A program made the position numbers and the translations under genes. Of a stretch of DNA of 11,085 nucleotides, positions 1-7,785 are shown piece by piece. Each line of letters starts with the position of its first letter. The first letter of the stretch is position 1. Under the pieces are notes generated by a model. That model ran no database searches. It was not told the origin of the DNA and worked only from the letters and a program-made list of their open reading frames with translations. This DNA comes from an uncultured Prevotella sp. (GTDB taxonomy: Bacteria > Bacteroidota > Bacteroidia > Bacteroidales > Bacteroidaceae): the NCBI GenBank assembly GCA_900762125.1, contig CAAFFL010000241.1:1-11085 (forward strand), given 5' to 3'.

Positions 1-45
1 AACACGCCATAAACCATCTCTATTCGTTATGTTATTACTTAGAGC

Positions 46-76
46 GGTCATATCCACGAACATCGTGAATATGACC
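46..76. repeat. 14-base inverted repeat with 3-base centre
   Basis: The left arm GGTCATATCCACGA (46-59) and right arm TCGTGAATATGACC (63-76) are inverted copies around ACA. The single mismatch (54 against 68) is C-A if transcribed from the plus strand but a G-U wobble if transcribed from the minus strand, so minus-strand RNA would form an unbroken 14-pair stem. There is no U-run after the stem in the minus direction, so it is not a classic intrinsic terminator. It could be a dyad operator, an RNA processing or 3'-end stabilising hairpin, or one copy of a dispersed extragenic repeat. The symmetry is seen directly; the function is unknown. Confidence 0.75.
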
Positions 77-151
77 ATAATGCAAAATGTCTTAAATAAG
101 GAATTCATGACAACAAAGTTAGTGATTTATTGGCATATATGCAACACTAGT

Positions 152-172
152 AAAAGAAGAAACAGTCGTTTC
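152..172 (-). terminator. Weak terminator-like hairpin after the thioredoxin gene
   Basis: Just past the stop codon at 175-177, the minus strand reads GAAAC, loop GACT, GTTTC, then TTCTTTT. The 5-pair stem is short and AT-rich, so this would be a weak intrinsic terminator at best. Its position fits the end of the sigma/anti-sigma/thioredoxin transcript. Confidence 0.35.
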
Positions 173-174
173 AT

Positions 175-2232
175 TTACTTCTCTGCCTTCAGATGGTCGA
201 TGATCACCGAGAGCTCGTCGCAGAGCGCCGTTGGGCTGCCATAATAGCCCGTGCTCAGCCAGCGTGCGTTGCCGTCGCCGTCGATGATGATCTTCAATGG
301 GATGCCCGAGATGGTGAACTGCTTGCCATAGGCCTCGTAGACGGCAGGCTGTCCCTTGCCCTTCAGGTCGGGGTTGTTGTTGTCGAGCAGCACCTGGAAG
401 GTGAAGCCCTTCTCCTTGAGGAAGTTTTTGATCTTCTGTACGTAGTTCTTGTCGTTCTCCATCGTGGACACGAAGAAGAACTTCACCTGCGGGTCGCCCT
501 GATACTTCGTCACGGCGAGCTGCATGCCCGGCATCGACGCCTTGCACGGTCCGCACCAGGTGGCCCAGAAGTCGAGGACGATGATCTTCCCCTTCAGCGT
601 GTTCATGTCCACCTTGCCGCCTTCGAGCTTGTTGAGAGCATAGCGCTTCACGGGTGTCTTGAAGAGCGACTTCAGCAGTTTGTCCTTCTGTGCGGTGAGC
701 TTGTCGGCATCCTTGAGGCCCTGCACATACGCGTCGAAGCCGTCGGCGGAGCCCTTCGTCTTGGTGTAGTCCGCCTTGAGGAAGTCGAGCATCTCGGGTG
801 AGGCCGCATTGTCGTGCACGGCAGCCTTCACGTTGGTGAGTGCCTCGTTGGCACGTCTCGCCTTCACGAGCTGCTTCATGTAGAAGTCGTTGAAGTCGGC
901 CGTCTTCGTACCATAATATATGGCCAGGGTGTCGCAGAGCGCCAATGCCTCGCTGTCCTTGCCCACGCCGACGAGCACCTTTGCATAGTCGAGCCATGCG
1001 TTGCGGTTGTCGCTGTATTTCTTCTCCGCCCACTCACGTGGCGACCAGACGAGATCCTGGCGCGTGCGTTCACGGCTCATGATGGCCTGTCGCAGCTGAC
1101 GTGCCACGGGATAGATCTTTTCTGCTGTCACCTGTCCGTTGCCGAAGGGTATCTGCACGTTGTGCCAGAAGAACGTCTGCAGGTCCATCATCGTCGCGTT
1201 GTCGAGGTTCGCCAGCAGCGTACTGTAGTCGTCGCGCTTGATCACGGACTCATAGCACAGGTTGCGCATGAGGTTGCCATAGAAATGATAGAACATGTCG
1301 TCCTCCACATAGTTGTCGCGGTACTTCATGTAGGGGAACTTCTTGAGATACTTCACAAACTCCTTCGACACGCCGTCAGCATTCTGCCGTGTCAGACCCT
1401 TGAAGAACTCCTTCACCTGCTGCTCCCGTTCGTATTCGCCGTTGGGATAGTGTTTCTTGAGCAATGCCACGACATCGTTGACGAGTGTGTCGTTCATGGC
1501 CAGATGCTCCGCCACGTCGAGCGCCTTCATCAGCTGCTCCTCGGTGAGCGGGCTCTTCTTTGCCCCGTCGAGGACGATCCGGAGGTTCTTGGCCTGCTTA
1601 TCCCTTGCACCCTGCTGCATCGTGGAGTCCTGTGCCACGAGATGCGAGAAATACCAGAACATGTCCGGCATGGCGTCGGGGTGCCGCATCAGCTCATTGG
1701 TGAACCACATCCGTTCCACCTCCATCGGTATGCGGTTGAAAGGGAGTGCTGCCAGCGAGGGTATGCCCCACTGCTGCGTGTGCTCCCCGCGGAGGATGGC
1801 CCATCCGGTGTAGGCCGACGGCAGCTGTGCGCCCTGGAAGTTGCACGTCATCCAGGCATACTGGAAGTTCTTGCCGCCCAAGTCGGTGAGGGTGTCGGCG
1901 ACGAACTTCCATGCGAGCAGCGCGGCATCCTTAGGCAGAGGTATCTGTGCCGTGAGATGTCCGTCCTTCTCCGTGAGCTGCATGTCGAATGCCTCCCAGG
2001 TGTAGTTGTGCCAGATGTAGTAGACGCCCTTGATGTCCTTGTGCCCCTTGAGGCAGGTCACCTCGGGGTTATAGGTGAGTGTTGCCGTGCTTCCTACGGT
2101 GAGTTTCTCCGGTGAGAGGATGAATGGAGCCTCACCATTGTCAGAAGTCGACGATGGGTTGTCCTGCGCGCTCACCGGCAGGGCAGCTGTGATGCCCATG
2201 AGCATCAGCAGCGAAAAGATGATTCGTTTCAT
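175..2232 (-). CDS. Secreted thioredoxin-fold protein (TlpA/ResA-like C-terminal domain)
   Basis: The 685-residue product has a type I signal peptide (about residues 1-22, ending VSA) and no lipobox, so it should be periplasmic. Residues 35-160 look rich in beta strands and are of unknown family. Residues 170-520 look mostly helical, possibly TPR-like. Residues 535-685 form a thioredoxin fold with WCGPC at 559-563 and the usual cis-proline at Pro645 (SGIP). Redox-active TlpA/ResA proteins of this type reduce or exchange disulfides in exported proteins. This one is far longer than a minimal TlpA (about 150-200 residues), which is common in Bacteroidota, where such proteins often sit in uptake loci. 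It starts 17 bases after the anti-sigma gene and is very likely co-transcribed with it. Alternatively it may act more as a binding or scaffold protein; its substrate cannot be told. Confidence 0.85.
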   Translation of the reverse strand: MKRIIFSLLMLMGITAALPVSAQDNPSSTSDNGEAPFILSPEKLTVGSTATLTYNPEVTCLKGHKDIKGVYYIWHNYTWEAFDMQLTEKDGHLTAQIPLPKDAALLAWKFVADTLTDLGGKNFQYAWMTCNFQGAQLPSAYTGWAILRGEHTQQWGIPSLAALPFNRIPMEVERMWFTNELMRHPDAMPDMFWYFSHLVAQDSTMQQGARDKQAKNLRIVLDGAKKSPLTEEQLMKALDVAEHLAMNDTLVNDVVALLKKHYPNGEYEREQQVKEFFKGLTRQNADGVSKEFVKYLKKFPYMKYRDNYVEDDMFYHFYGNLMRNLCYESVIKRDDYSTLLANLDNATMMDLQTFFWHNVQIPFGNGQVTAEKIYPVARQLRQAIMSRERTRQDLVWSPREWAEKKYSDNRNAWLDYAKVLVGVGKDSEALALCDTLAIYYGTKTADFNDFYMKQLVKARRANEALTNVKAAVHDNAASPEMLDFLKADYTKTKGSADGFDAYVQGLKDADKLTAQKDKLLKSLFKTPVKRYALNKLEGGKVDMNTLKGKIIVLDFWATWCGPCKASMPGMQLAVTKYQGDPQVKFFFVSTMENDKNYVQKIKNFLKEKGFTFQVLLDNNNPDLKGKGQPAVYEAYGKQFTISGIPLKIIIDGDGNARWLSTGYYGSPTALCDELSVIIDHLKAEK

Positions 2233-2249
2233 TCTTTTATCTTAGTAAA

Positions 2250-3449
2250 TTATTGTTGTCCCATGACGATGATGCCGTCCTTGAGGGTGATGGGCGTGCC
2301 GATGAGGCCAGACAGCTTGCGCAGAATCGAGGTCAGCTTCTCCGTCCGTCCCGCGATGAAGCGCAAGGGCGTGTGGCGGTTGGTGTCCGAGGTATAGATG
2401 GCCACGGGCATGCCCCATGCGCGTCCAATCTCTTTGAGGATGTCCTCCGCGCTCTTGCGGTCGAAGTAGTAGTAACCGTCGCGCCACATCGTCAGCGGTG
2501 TGGTGTCGACGCCATGATGGATGGCTATGGGGTCGTTGCCGGCCACCACCGCCTGCATGCCCGGCCGCAGGTCGCCCGTGATGCCATGGGCCAGCACGTG
2601 CACATGCCCCGTCACCAGCGTCACGGCGACCGGCTGTCCCTTGCGTGCGGTGACGTCAAACTCGGTGCCGAGCACCGTGGTCTGCACGTTGCCCGTATGC
2701 ACGGTGAACGGATGCTGCGCGTCCTTTGTCACGACGAAGTAGGCCTCGCCCTCGAGGCTCACGTCGCGTGTCCTTCCGGTGAACTGCTCGGGGTACATCA
2801 GTCGGCTGCCTGGGTGCATCACTACGCGTGTGCCGTCGCTGAGCGTCAGCTCCTGGCTCTCGCCCCATGCCACGTCGCATGTTATCAGCCGGACAGGCTC
2901 TGCTGCAGTGGCCGTCGCCTCGTCGGCAGCCTCAGTGGCGGATGATGTAGTCGGCAGAGCCGTGGTGGCCGTGACGACCTTGCAGGTGCCGGCAGTAGTC
3001 TTGCTGCCCGCCGGAGCCTCGGCCGTCGCGAGCTTCGTTGCCGTGTCGCCAGTCGTCTTAGTCTGATAGGCGATCTTCGTGCCCTCCGGCGTGGTTGTCG
3101 TTGCCACGGGGTGGATCAGCGCCAATGCCGCTACGGCCGCTGCTGTGGCGACGATGGCGGCTATCCACACGGCAGCCTTGTTGCGGCGTGGCTTGTCGGC
3201 TGTTGCGGCAGCAGCGTCCATGTCGTGAGCGGCATGGAAGTCCTTGAGCATCGCCTCCACGTCGACGGGGTGCGCCTTGGCCCGCAGCAGTCCCGCCACG
3301 GTGCCGGCGTCGCGGCAGGCGTCGATGAGCTCCTCGTCAGCCATGTCGAGGGCGTCGTTGCCCTCGTCGGCCTCCAGGGTGAGGCTGAGCGCTTGCTGCT
3401 CCTTATCGTCGGCCACGATGGCTGACGGGTTGTTGTTATCGTTGTTCAT
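2250..3449 (-). CDS. FecR-family anti-sigma factor (membrane signal transducer)
   Basis: The 399-residue product should hold the adjacent sigma factor inactive at the inner membrane until the SusC-type receptor signals. Residues 1-90 are cytoplasmic, acidic at first and then basic (KPRRNK) before one membrane segment (about 92-112). Residues 113-187 are a long Thr/Ala-rich periplasmic linker. Residues 195-285 are the FecR domain, with LSDGTRVVMHPGS, LEGEAYFVV and VLGTEFDV. Residues 320-397 are a C-terminal DUF4974-type, STN-like domain (SAEDILKEIGRAWGMPV). The Gly261-Thr262 pair in VLGTEF matches the site where Pseudomonas FoxR cleaves itself; cleavage here is inference. Cys156 and Cys191 are periplasmic. 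The gene lies 83 bases after the sigma gene and 17 before the thioredoxin gene. The linker is longer than I expect for the family. The start is the only Met before the acidic region. Confidence 0.9.
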   Translation of the reverse strand: MNNDNNNPSAIVADDKEQQALSLTLEADEGNDALDMADEELIDACRDAGTVAGLLRAKAHPVDVEAMLKDFHAAHDMDAAAATADKPRRNKAAVWIAAIVATAAAVAALALIHPVATTTTPEGTKIAYQTKTTGDTATKLATAEAPAGSKTTAGTCKVVTATTALPTTSSATEAADEATATAAEPVRLITCDVAWGESQELTLSDGTRVVMHPGSRLMYPEQFTGRTRDVSLEGEAYFVVTKDAQHPFTVHTGNVQTTVLGTEFDVTARKGQPVAVTLVTGHVHVLAHGITGDLRPGMQAVVAGNDPIAIHHGVDTTPLTMWRDGYYYFDRKSAEDILKEIGRAWGMPVAIYTSDTNRHTPLRFIAGRTEKLTSILRKLSGLIGTPITLKDGIIVMGQQ

Positions 3450-3532
3450 GTCTTGATGTTCCTATATAATATGGTGGGTTGTTTATTACCTTTCTTTATA
3501 GTTACTACGTTTCATCCACAAAAAGGAATATA

Positions 3533-4018
3533 CTATTTTTGTTGTCTTAACCATTTTAGTGCTCTCACCATATATTTATTTACCGTGGCCTCGCTGATAC
3601 CCATCTCCTCGGCCACCTCGCGGTATTTCTTTCCGTTGACGTAGCACTCCTCCAGCACGTGCCGCGCCTTGTCGTCGAGCCGCGCCAGTCGGTGCTCGAT
3701 GATGCGGTCGCGCTCCTGCCGCTCCAGTCGCTCGTCGATGTTCACGACATACTCCGTGGTCTTCATCGCCATCTGCACATACTCCTGCCGGTGCACCTCG
3801 CGCCTGAGATGGTCGATGCATCGGTTGCGCACCATCACGTAGAGAAACTGTTCGACCCGTGCGGCATCGACCTGGTCTCGGCGTGCCCATAGTTGCTCGA
3901 AGCACTCCGAGACGATGTCACGGCACGTCTGCTCCGCCCTGACATATCTCAGTGCGAACACATAGAGCTGCTCGTAGCGCGTGCGGAACGCCTTGTCGAA
4001 ATCACGCTGGTCTATCAT
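3533..4018 (-). CDS. ECF-type RNA polymerase sigma factor (FecI-like)
   Basis: The 161-residue product has sigma region 2 (about residues 8-73, including the helix around DIVSECFEQLW and the VRNRCIDHLRRE stretch) and region 4 (about 105-160), with a helix-turn-helix at KYREVAEEMGISEATVNKYM. That two-domain layout and length are typical of ECF sigma factors. It should direct RNA polymerase to the divergent SusC promoter, and perhaps its own, when released by the FecR protein encoded next to it. I place the start at the ATG at 4018. The frame can be extended by nine codons to a TTG at 4045, but that TTG falls inside a good -7 promoter match (4043-4050), and homologues usually begin close to the first region-2 helix. 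No defects are seen. Confidence 0.92.
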   Translation of the reverse strand: MIDQRDFDKAFRTRYEQLYVFALRYVRAEQTCRDIVSECFEQLWARRDQVDAARVEQFLYVMVRNRCIDHLRREVHRQEYVQMAMKTTEYVVNIDERLERQERDRIIEHRLARLDDKARHVLEECYVNGKKYREVAEEMGISEATVNKYMVRALKWLRQQK

Positions 4019-4042
4019 CGTCGTTGTCTCTCTCGGATGCTG

Positions 4043-4050
4043 CAAAAGTA
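4043..4050 (-). promoter_or_regulatory. Possible -7 promoter element for the sigma/anti-sigma/thioredoxin genes
   Basis: The minus strand reads TACTTTTG, an exact match to the Bacteroides primary-sigma -7 consensus TAnnTTTG. Transcription would begin some 7 bases downstream, leaving a leader of roughly 20 bases before the ATG at 4018. I do not see a convincing -33 TTTG at the right spacing, so this rests on the -7 element alone. The element overlaps a 10-base tandem direct repeat (plus strand AAAAGTAATG at 4044-4053 and AAAAGTAACG at 4054-4063) that could be a regulatory site. Confidence 0.4.
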
Positions 4051-4203
4051 ATGAAAAGTAACGAAAGGGCGGGCGGAAAAGAACAATTATTTAGTGAAAG
4101 CCCCAAAAAAACTGCAAAGGTGTAATGTGTTTCGCCCTTGAAACGTAAAATGAGTTAAAAGAGAGATAAAAATACTGAAGAATCATAATATAATATTAAG
4201 CCG
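4051..4203. promoter_or_regulatory. Divergent control region between the sigma gene and the SusC gene
   Basis: The two start codons face away from each other 185 bases apart, so this stretch must carry the promoter of the plus-strand uptake genes. No good plus-strand TAnnTTTG match is visible, which fits control by the locus's own ECF sigma factor, but I cannot name its promoter elements with confidence. Other structure includes an AT-rich dyad (TAATAT-A-ATATTA, 4186-4198) six bases before the SusC ATG and a spaced 7-base inverted pair, AAGGGCG (4065-4071) and CGCCCTT (4133-4139). The AT-rich lead-in without a Shine-Dalgarno motif is normal for Bacteroidota translation starts. Confidence 0.5.
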
Positions 4204-7200
4204 ATGAACATGCGACAACACAAGATGATGCTCGTCCTACTGCTCTTGACAGTATGCACGCAGCTGTTTGCCCAAAGTGGCGGCAATCTTTATTCTTTTA
4301 AGTTCAATGGCGGGACGCTGCAGCAGGCGCTCACCACGATTCAATCGTCCACACCCTACAAGTTCGTCTTCTCCTACGAGGACACTGGCGGCTACACCGT
4401 CAGCGGTGAGGTGAAGGATATGAGCCTTGACGACGTGATGCAATACGTCCTTCGCGACAAGCCGCTCACCTACACCAAGGATGGCAATGTGGTGACGGTG
4501 AAGAAGGCCCGGACGACCACCATCACGCAGAGCAAGTCCCAGCCCGCTGGCAACCATGCCGAGGGTACCGTCTACTTTGCTGAAGACAAGACGCCCGTCG
4601 TGGGCGCGCAGGTGCACCTCGTCGGCACGAAGTCCGGCACGGTGACGGATGCCGGCGGCCACTACAGCCTGCCGTTGCCGAAGACGGGCACCTACAAGAT
4701 CCGCATCTCCTACCTCGGCATGAAAGCCGTGGAGGTCGCTGCGCATCCCGGTGTGAAGGTCTACCTCGAGTCGGACAGCAAGGTGCTGGATGACGTCGTC
4801 GTGACTGGTTATGGTACCTATAGCCGCGGACAGTATGTCGGCGCCATCAGTCAGGTGAAAGGTAAGGATGTGCTCGTGGCCGGCGAGAACAGCATCGACC
4901 AGATGCTCCAGGGCGTCATCCCCGGTATGACCGTCATCAACACCTCCGGAAAGGTCGGTGCCACGCCGAAGATCCGCATCCGTGGTACGTCCACCATCCT
5001 GGGTAACCAGGAGCCGCTGTGGGTCGTCGACGATGTGATCCAGCAGAGCCCCACGCCGATACCCAACGATGCCAGCCCGCTGAGCAGTGACTTCGACCAG
5101 ATGCTCGAGACTGCCGGCAACGCCATCTCCTGGCTGAACCCTGCCGACATCGAGACCATCACCGTCCTCAAGGACGCCTCCGCCACCGCCATCTACGGTT
5201 CGAAGGCTGCCAATGGCGTCATCGTGATCACGACGAAGAAGGCCCGTCCCGGCCAGCCCATCAGCGTGACCTACTCCGGTTCGGTCACCGTGACACAGAA
5301 GCCCGGCTATGGCATGTACGACATGATGGATTCTCGCGAGTTCATGCAGTTTCAGCAGGAGACGTGGCAGGACCGCAACGGCTATACCCGCGACATCCTC
5401 AACATTGGCTATGCCGGACTGCTGAAGCGCTACCTCTCCAAGCAGATCACCCGTGCAGAGTATGAGACAGAGTTCCGCCAGATGGAGAACCAGAACACTG
5501 ACTGGTTCGACATCCTCTTCCGCACGCCGGTGAGCTCTAACCACAACGTGAGCATCTCCAGCAGCTCGGAGAAGCTCTCCAGCCGTGCCTCGGTGGGCTA
5601 TTCGTCCACGCAGGGCGAGGCCAAGGGCAACGATATGGCGTCCTACACGTTCAACTCCAACAACACCTATCGCTTCAACGACAAGCTGTATATCGACTTC
5701 TCGGCCAACATGAGCCACCGCAAGACGACAAACTTCGCCTTCGGCGTGACGCCTTACGAGTATGCCATGAACACGGCACGCATCATCCCTTGTTACAATG
5801 ACGACGGCACGCTCTTCTATACCCAGCACTGGGGACAGCAGAGCTATGCCCTGATGAACAAGAACTTCTACAACTATAACATCCTGAACGAGATTGCCAA
5901 CACCGGCACCAAGAACTGGGGCACGAGCATGCAGGCTGCGGTGAGCCTCCATTGGAACATCGTTGACCACCTGCAGTTCCAGGGCGACCTGAATGGTGGC
6001 TACGCCAACTCGAAGGTGAAGACGTGGGCAACGGAGTTCTCCAACTACATCACCAACATCCGTGGTTACGAGATTGGCGAGGTGTCGCCCAACTCCGATG
6101 CCGAGCTGTCGAGTCCGCTGCCATACGGCGGTGTGCTCAACCAGCAGGATCAGAACACGGTGAACTGGTCGGCCCGTGCCGCACTGGTCTATACGAACCT
6201 CTTTGCCAAGAAGCACTCGGTGACGTTCAACGTCGGTGTGCAGGCCATCTCCAACAAGGTGGACGGCAACACCAACCTGCGCTATGGCTATCTGAAATAC
6301 CGTGGTGAGACCTTTACCACACCGCCTGATCATGAGAGCCTGAAGTCGGCAACGGGCACCCGCACGTCGACGAACATCAGCGACCTCATGCGTGCCGGAT
6401 CGACCGTGGTGAACACCCGTAACAACACCGTGAGTGAGTATGCCACCGCTGTCTATAGCTACGACAACCGCTACGTGGTGAACATGAACGCCCGTCTGGA
6501 TGCCAGCAACCGCTTCGGCCAGGACGAGAACCATAAGTTCAACCCGACATTCGCCATCGGTGGAAAGTGGCGCATCGGCGAGGAGCACTTCATGGAGTGG
6601 GCCCGCTCGTGGTACGACCTGTTCGACATCAGCGTGGACTATGGCTGGCAGGGTAATGCCGTCACCGAGGTGTCGCCTTACCTCATCGCAAAGGATAACG
6701 GTCTGGGCATCTACAACCACCAGTACACCCTCGGCATTGTGTCGCTGCCCTATCCCGACCTCGGCTGGGAGAAGACGAAGACCTTCAACCTCGGCGTGGA
6801 CTTCTCCTTCTTCGATGGTCGTCTGAGCGCCGGCTTCAACTACTACGACAAGCGTAGTGACGTCCTCTCGTCACGAAGCGTCGCAGCAGAGTATGGCGTC
6901 AGCACTGCCTACATCAAGGGCACCCGGATGCGCAACCATGGCTATGAGTTCATCATCAGCGCCACACCGCTCCGCCTCAAGGACTGGACCTGGTCCGTGT
7001 CGTTCAACACCAGCAAGGACTACAACGACGTCAAGAACAACCAAATCGTCAACTCTCCCACCGACTACCTCAACGGCACGGCCATCGTCGAGGGCGAGAG
7101 CTACGGTATGCTCTACGCCTTCCAGTTTGCCGGTCTGTCGCCGAAGGATGGCACGCCGCAGTTTGACCTCGGCGAGCATGCCACCACACCTACCGACTTC

Positions 7201-7770
7201 AAGGAATATCTCGTCAAGGCAGGCAAGACCATTCCCGACATCCAGGGCGGTCTGAGCACGTCGCTGCGCTACAAGAGCGTGCACCTCCGTGCGCAGTTTG
7301 CCATGAGCTTTGGCGCGAAGGCGTTCCTGCCGGCTTACTACGCCACCTCGGGACTCTCCCGTCCTGACGACAACGTGCCGCAGTACATGGGTCGCCGCTG
7401 GCGCAAGGCTGGCGATGAGGCCTACACTGACATCCCCTCGATCCCGGCCGGCAACCCCAATGACCTGTATGTCGTCATGCACTATGGCATCAACAACACG
7501 CAGTACTCGCCGACGATGTATGAGATGTACAACCACTCCACGGCACGCATTGCCAAGATGGACTTCATCCGCTGCCGTAGCCTGTCGCTGCAGTATGATC
7601 TCCCCAAGACGTGGATCATGCCTCTGGGCATCCGCAACGCCTATGCGTCGCTGAGCCTCACAAATCCCTTCTTCATCGCCTTCGACGATAAGTGGGAGGG
7701 TCGCGACCCGGAGACCGCCAGCTGGCCGGCACGCCGCTCACTCTCATTCTCACTTAATGTTACATTCTAA
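4204..7770 (+). CDS. SusC/RagA-like TonB-dependent outer membrane transporter with STN signalling domain
   Basis: The 1188-residue product is the TonB-powered outer membrane channel of the SusCD uptake pair. Residues 1-23 are a signal peptide (ending LFA). Residues 28-101 are an STN domain, the part that contacts an anti-sigma factor in transducer-type receptors. Residues 119-190 are a carboxypeptidase-regulatory-like beta-sandwich (TVTDAGGHYSLPLP). The plug spans about 195-350, starting at LDDVVVTGYGT, with IRIRGTSTI, PLWVVDDVIQ and the hallmark VLKDASATAIYGSKAANGVI. The rest is the 22-strand barrel, ending SLSFSLNVTF with the C-terminal Phe needed for outer membrane assembly. Length and layout are normal for STN-bearing SusC proteins. 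The STN domain together with the divergent sigma/FecR pair makes it a signalling transporter. ATG at 4210 is a possible alternative start. The ligand is not readable from the sequence; a peptide is suggested only by neighbours. Confidence 0.96.
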   Translation: MNMRQHKMMLVLLLLTVCTQLFAQSGGNLYSFKFNGGTLQQALTTIQSSTPYKFVFSYEDTGGYTVSGEVKDMSLDDVMQYVLRDKPLTYTKDGNVVTVKKARTTTITQSKSQPAGNHAEGTVYFAEDKTPVVGAQVHLVGTKSGTVTDAGGHYSLPLPKTGTYKIRISYLGMKAVEVAAHPGVKVYLESDSKVLDDVVVTGYGTYSRGQYVGAISQVKGKDVLVAGENSIDQMLQGVIPGMTVINTSGKVGATPKIRIRGTSTILGNQEPLWVVDDVIQQSPTPIPNDASPLSSDFDQMLETAGNAISWLNPADIETITVLKDASATAIYGSKAANGVIVITTKKARPGQPISVTYSGSVTVTQKPGYGMYDMMDSREFMQFQQETWQDRNGYTRDILNIGYAGLLKRYLSKQITRAEYETEFRQMENQNTDWFDILFRTPVSSNHNVSISSSSEKLSSRASVGYSSTQGEAKGNDMASYTFNSNNTYRFNDKLYIDFSANMSHRKTTNFAFGVTPYEYAMNTARIIPCYNDDGTLFYTQHWGQQSYALMNKNFYNYNILNEIANTGTKNWGTSMQAAVSLHWNIVDHLQFQGDLNGGYANSKVKTWATEFSNYITNIRGYEIGEVSPNSDAELSSPLPYGGVLNQQDQNTVNWSARAALVYTNLFAKKHSVTFNVGVQAISNKVDGNTNLRYGYLKYRGETFTTPPDHESLKSATGTRTSTNISDLMRAGSTVVNTRNNTVSEYATAVYSYDNRYVVNMNARLDASNRFGQDENHKFNPTFAIGGKWRIGEEHFMEWARSWYDLFDISVDYGWQGNAVTEVSPYLIAKDNGLGIYNHQYTLGIVSLPYPDLGWEKTKTFNLGVDFSFFDGRLSAGFNYYDKRSDVLSSRSVAAEYGVSTAYIKGTRMRNHGYEFIISATPLRLKDWTWSVSFNTSKDYNDVKNNQIVNSPTDYLNGTAIVEGESYGMLYAFQFAGLSPKDGTPQFDLGEHATTPTDFKEYLVKAGKTIPDIQGGLSTSLRYKSVHLRAQFAMSFGAKAFLPAYYATSGLSRPDDNVPQYMGRRWRKAGDEAYTDIPSIPAGNPNDLYVVMHYGINNTQYSPTMYEMYNHSTARIAKMDFIRCRSLSLQYDLPKTWIMPLGIRNAYASLSLTNPFFIAFDDKWEGRDPETASWPARRSLSFSLNVTF

Positions 7771-7785
7771 AAATAATTATCACTC

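Larger units (their letters stand above)
1..174. other. Non-coding region left of the thioredoxin gene
   Basis: This AT-rich stretch lies beyond the stop codon of the minus-strand thioredoxin-fold gene and runs to the window edge. I see no credible gene in it. The short open frame starting at 29 on the plus strand runs on into the antisense of the thioredoxin gene and has no recognisable protein features. It holds three items: a weak terminator-like hairpin (152-172), a 10-base perfect palindrome GCATATATGC (133-142), and a near-perfect inverted repeat (46-76). The neighbouring gene on the left is outside the window, so it cannot be said which gene the repeat serves. Confidence 0.7.

Noticed and set aside
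133..142. Perfect 10-base palindrome GCATATATGC
   Set aside because: Short and AT-rich, with no link to a promoter in view; chance occurrence is likely.
29..244. A 71-codon plus-strand open frame at the left edge
   Set aside because: It crosses the inverted repeat and runs into antisense of the thioredoxin gene, with no protein features.
814..2115. A 433-codon open frame on the plus strand opposite the thioredoxin-fold gene
   Set aside because: Its His/Leu/Val-rich composition has no recognisable motifs, while the minus-strand frame has a signal peptide and a WCGPC thioredoxin domain.
3450..3532. Possible separate promoter or small gene between the sigma and anti-sigma genes
   Set aside because: The 83 bases have no exact TAnnTTTG on the minus strand and no open frame with support; a common transcript is the simpler reading.
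4065..4139. Spaced inverted pair AAGGGCG / CGCCCTT in the divergent control region
   Set aside because: Seven-base arms 61 bases apart are too short and too distant to claim as an operator without conservation data.
4189..4194. TATAAT just before the SusC start, like an E. coli -10 box
   Set aside because: It is only 10 bases from the ATG and Bacteroidota do not use this consensus. It is better seen as the AT-rich lead-in to the start codon.
4237..6720. An 827-codon open frame on the minus strand opposite the SusC gene
   Set aside because: It is antisense to an unmistakable SusC frame, has biased composition (rich in Val, Gly, Arg, His, Asp) and no signal peptide or domain. It results from GC-rich third positions in the real gene.
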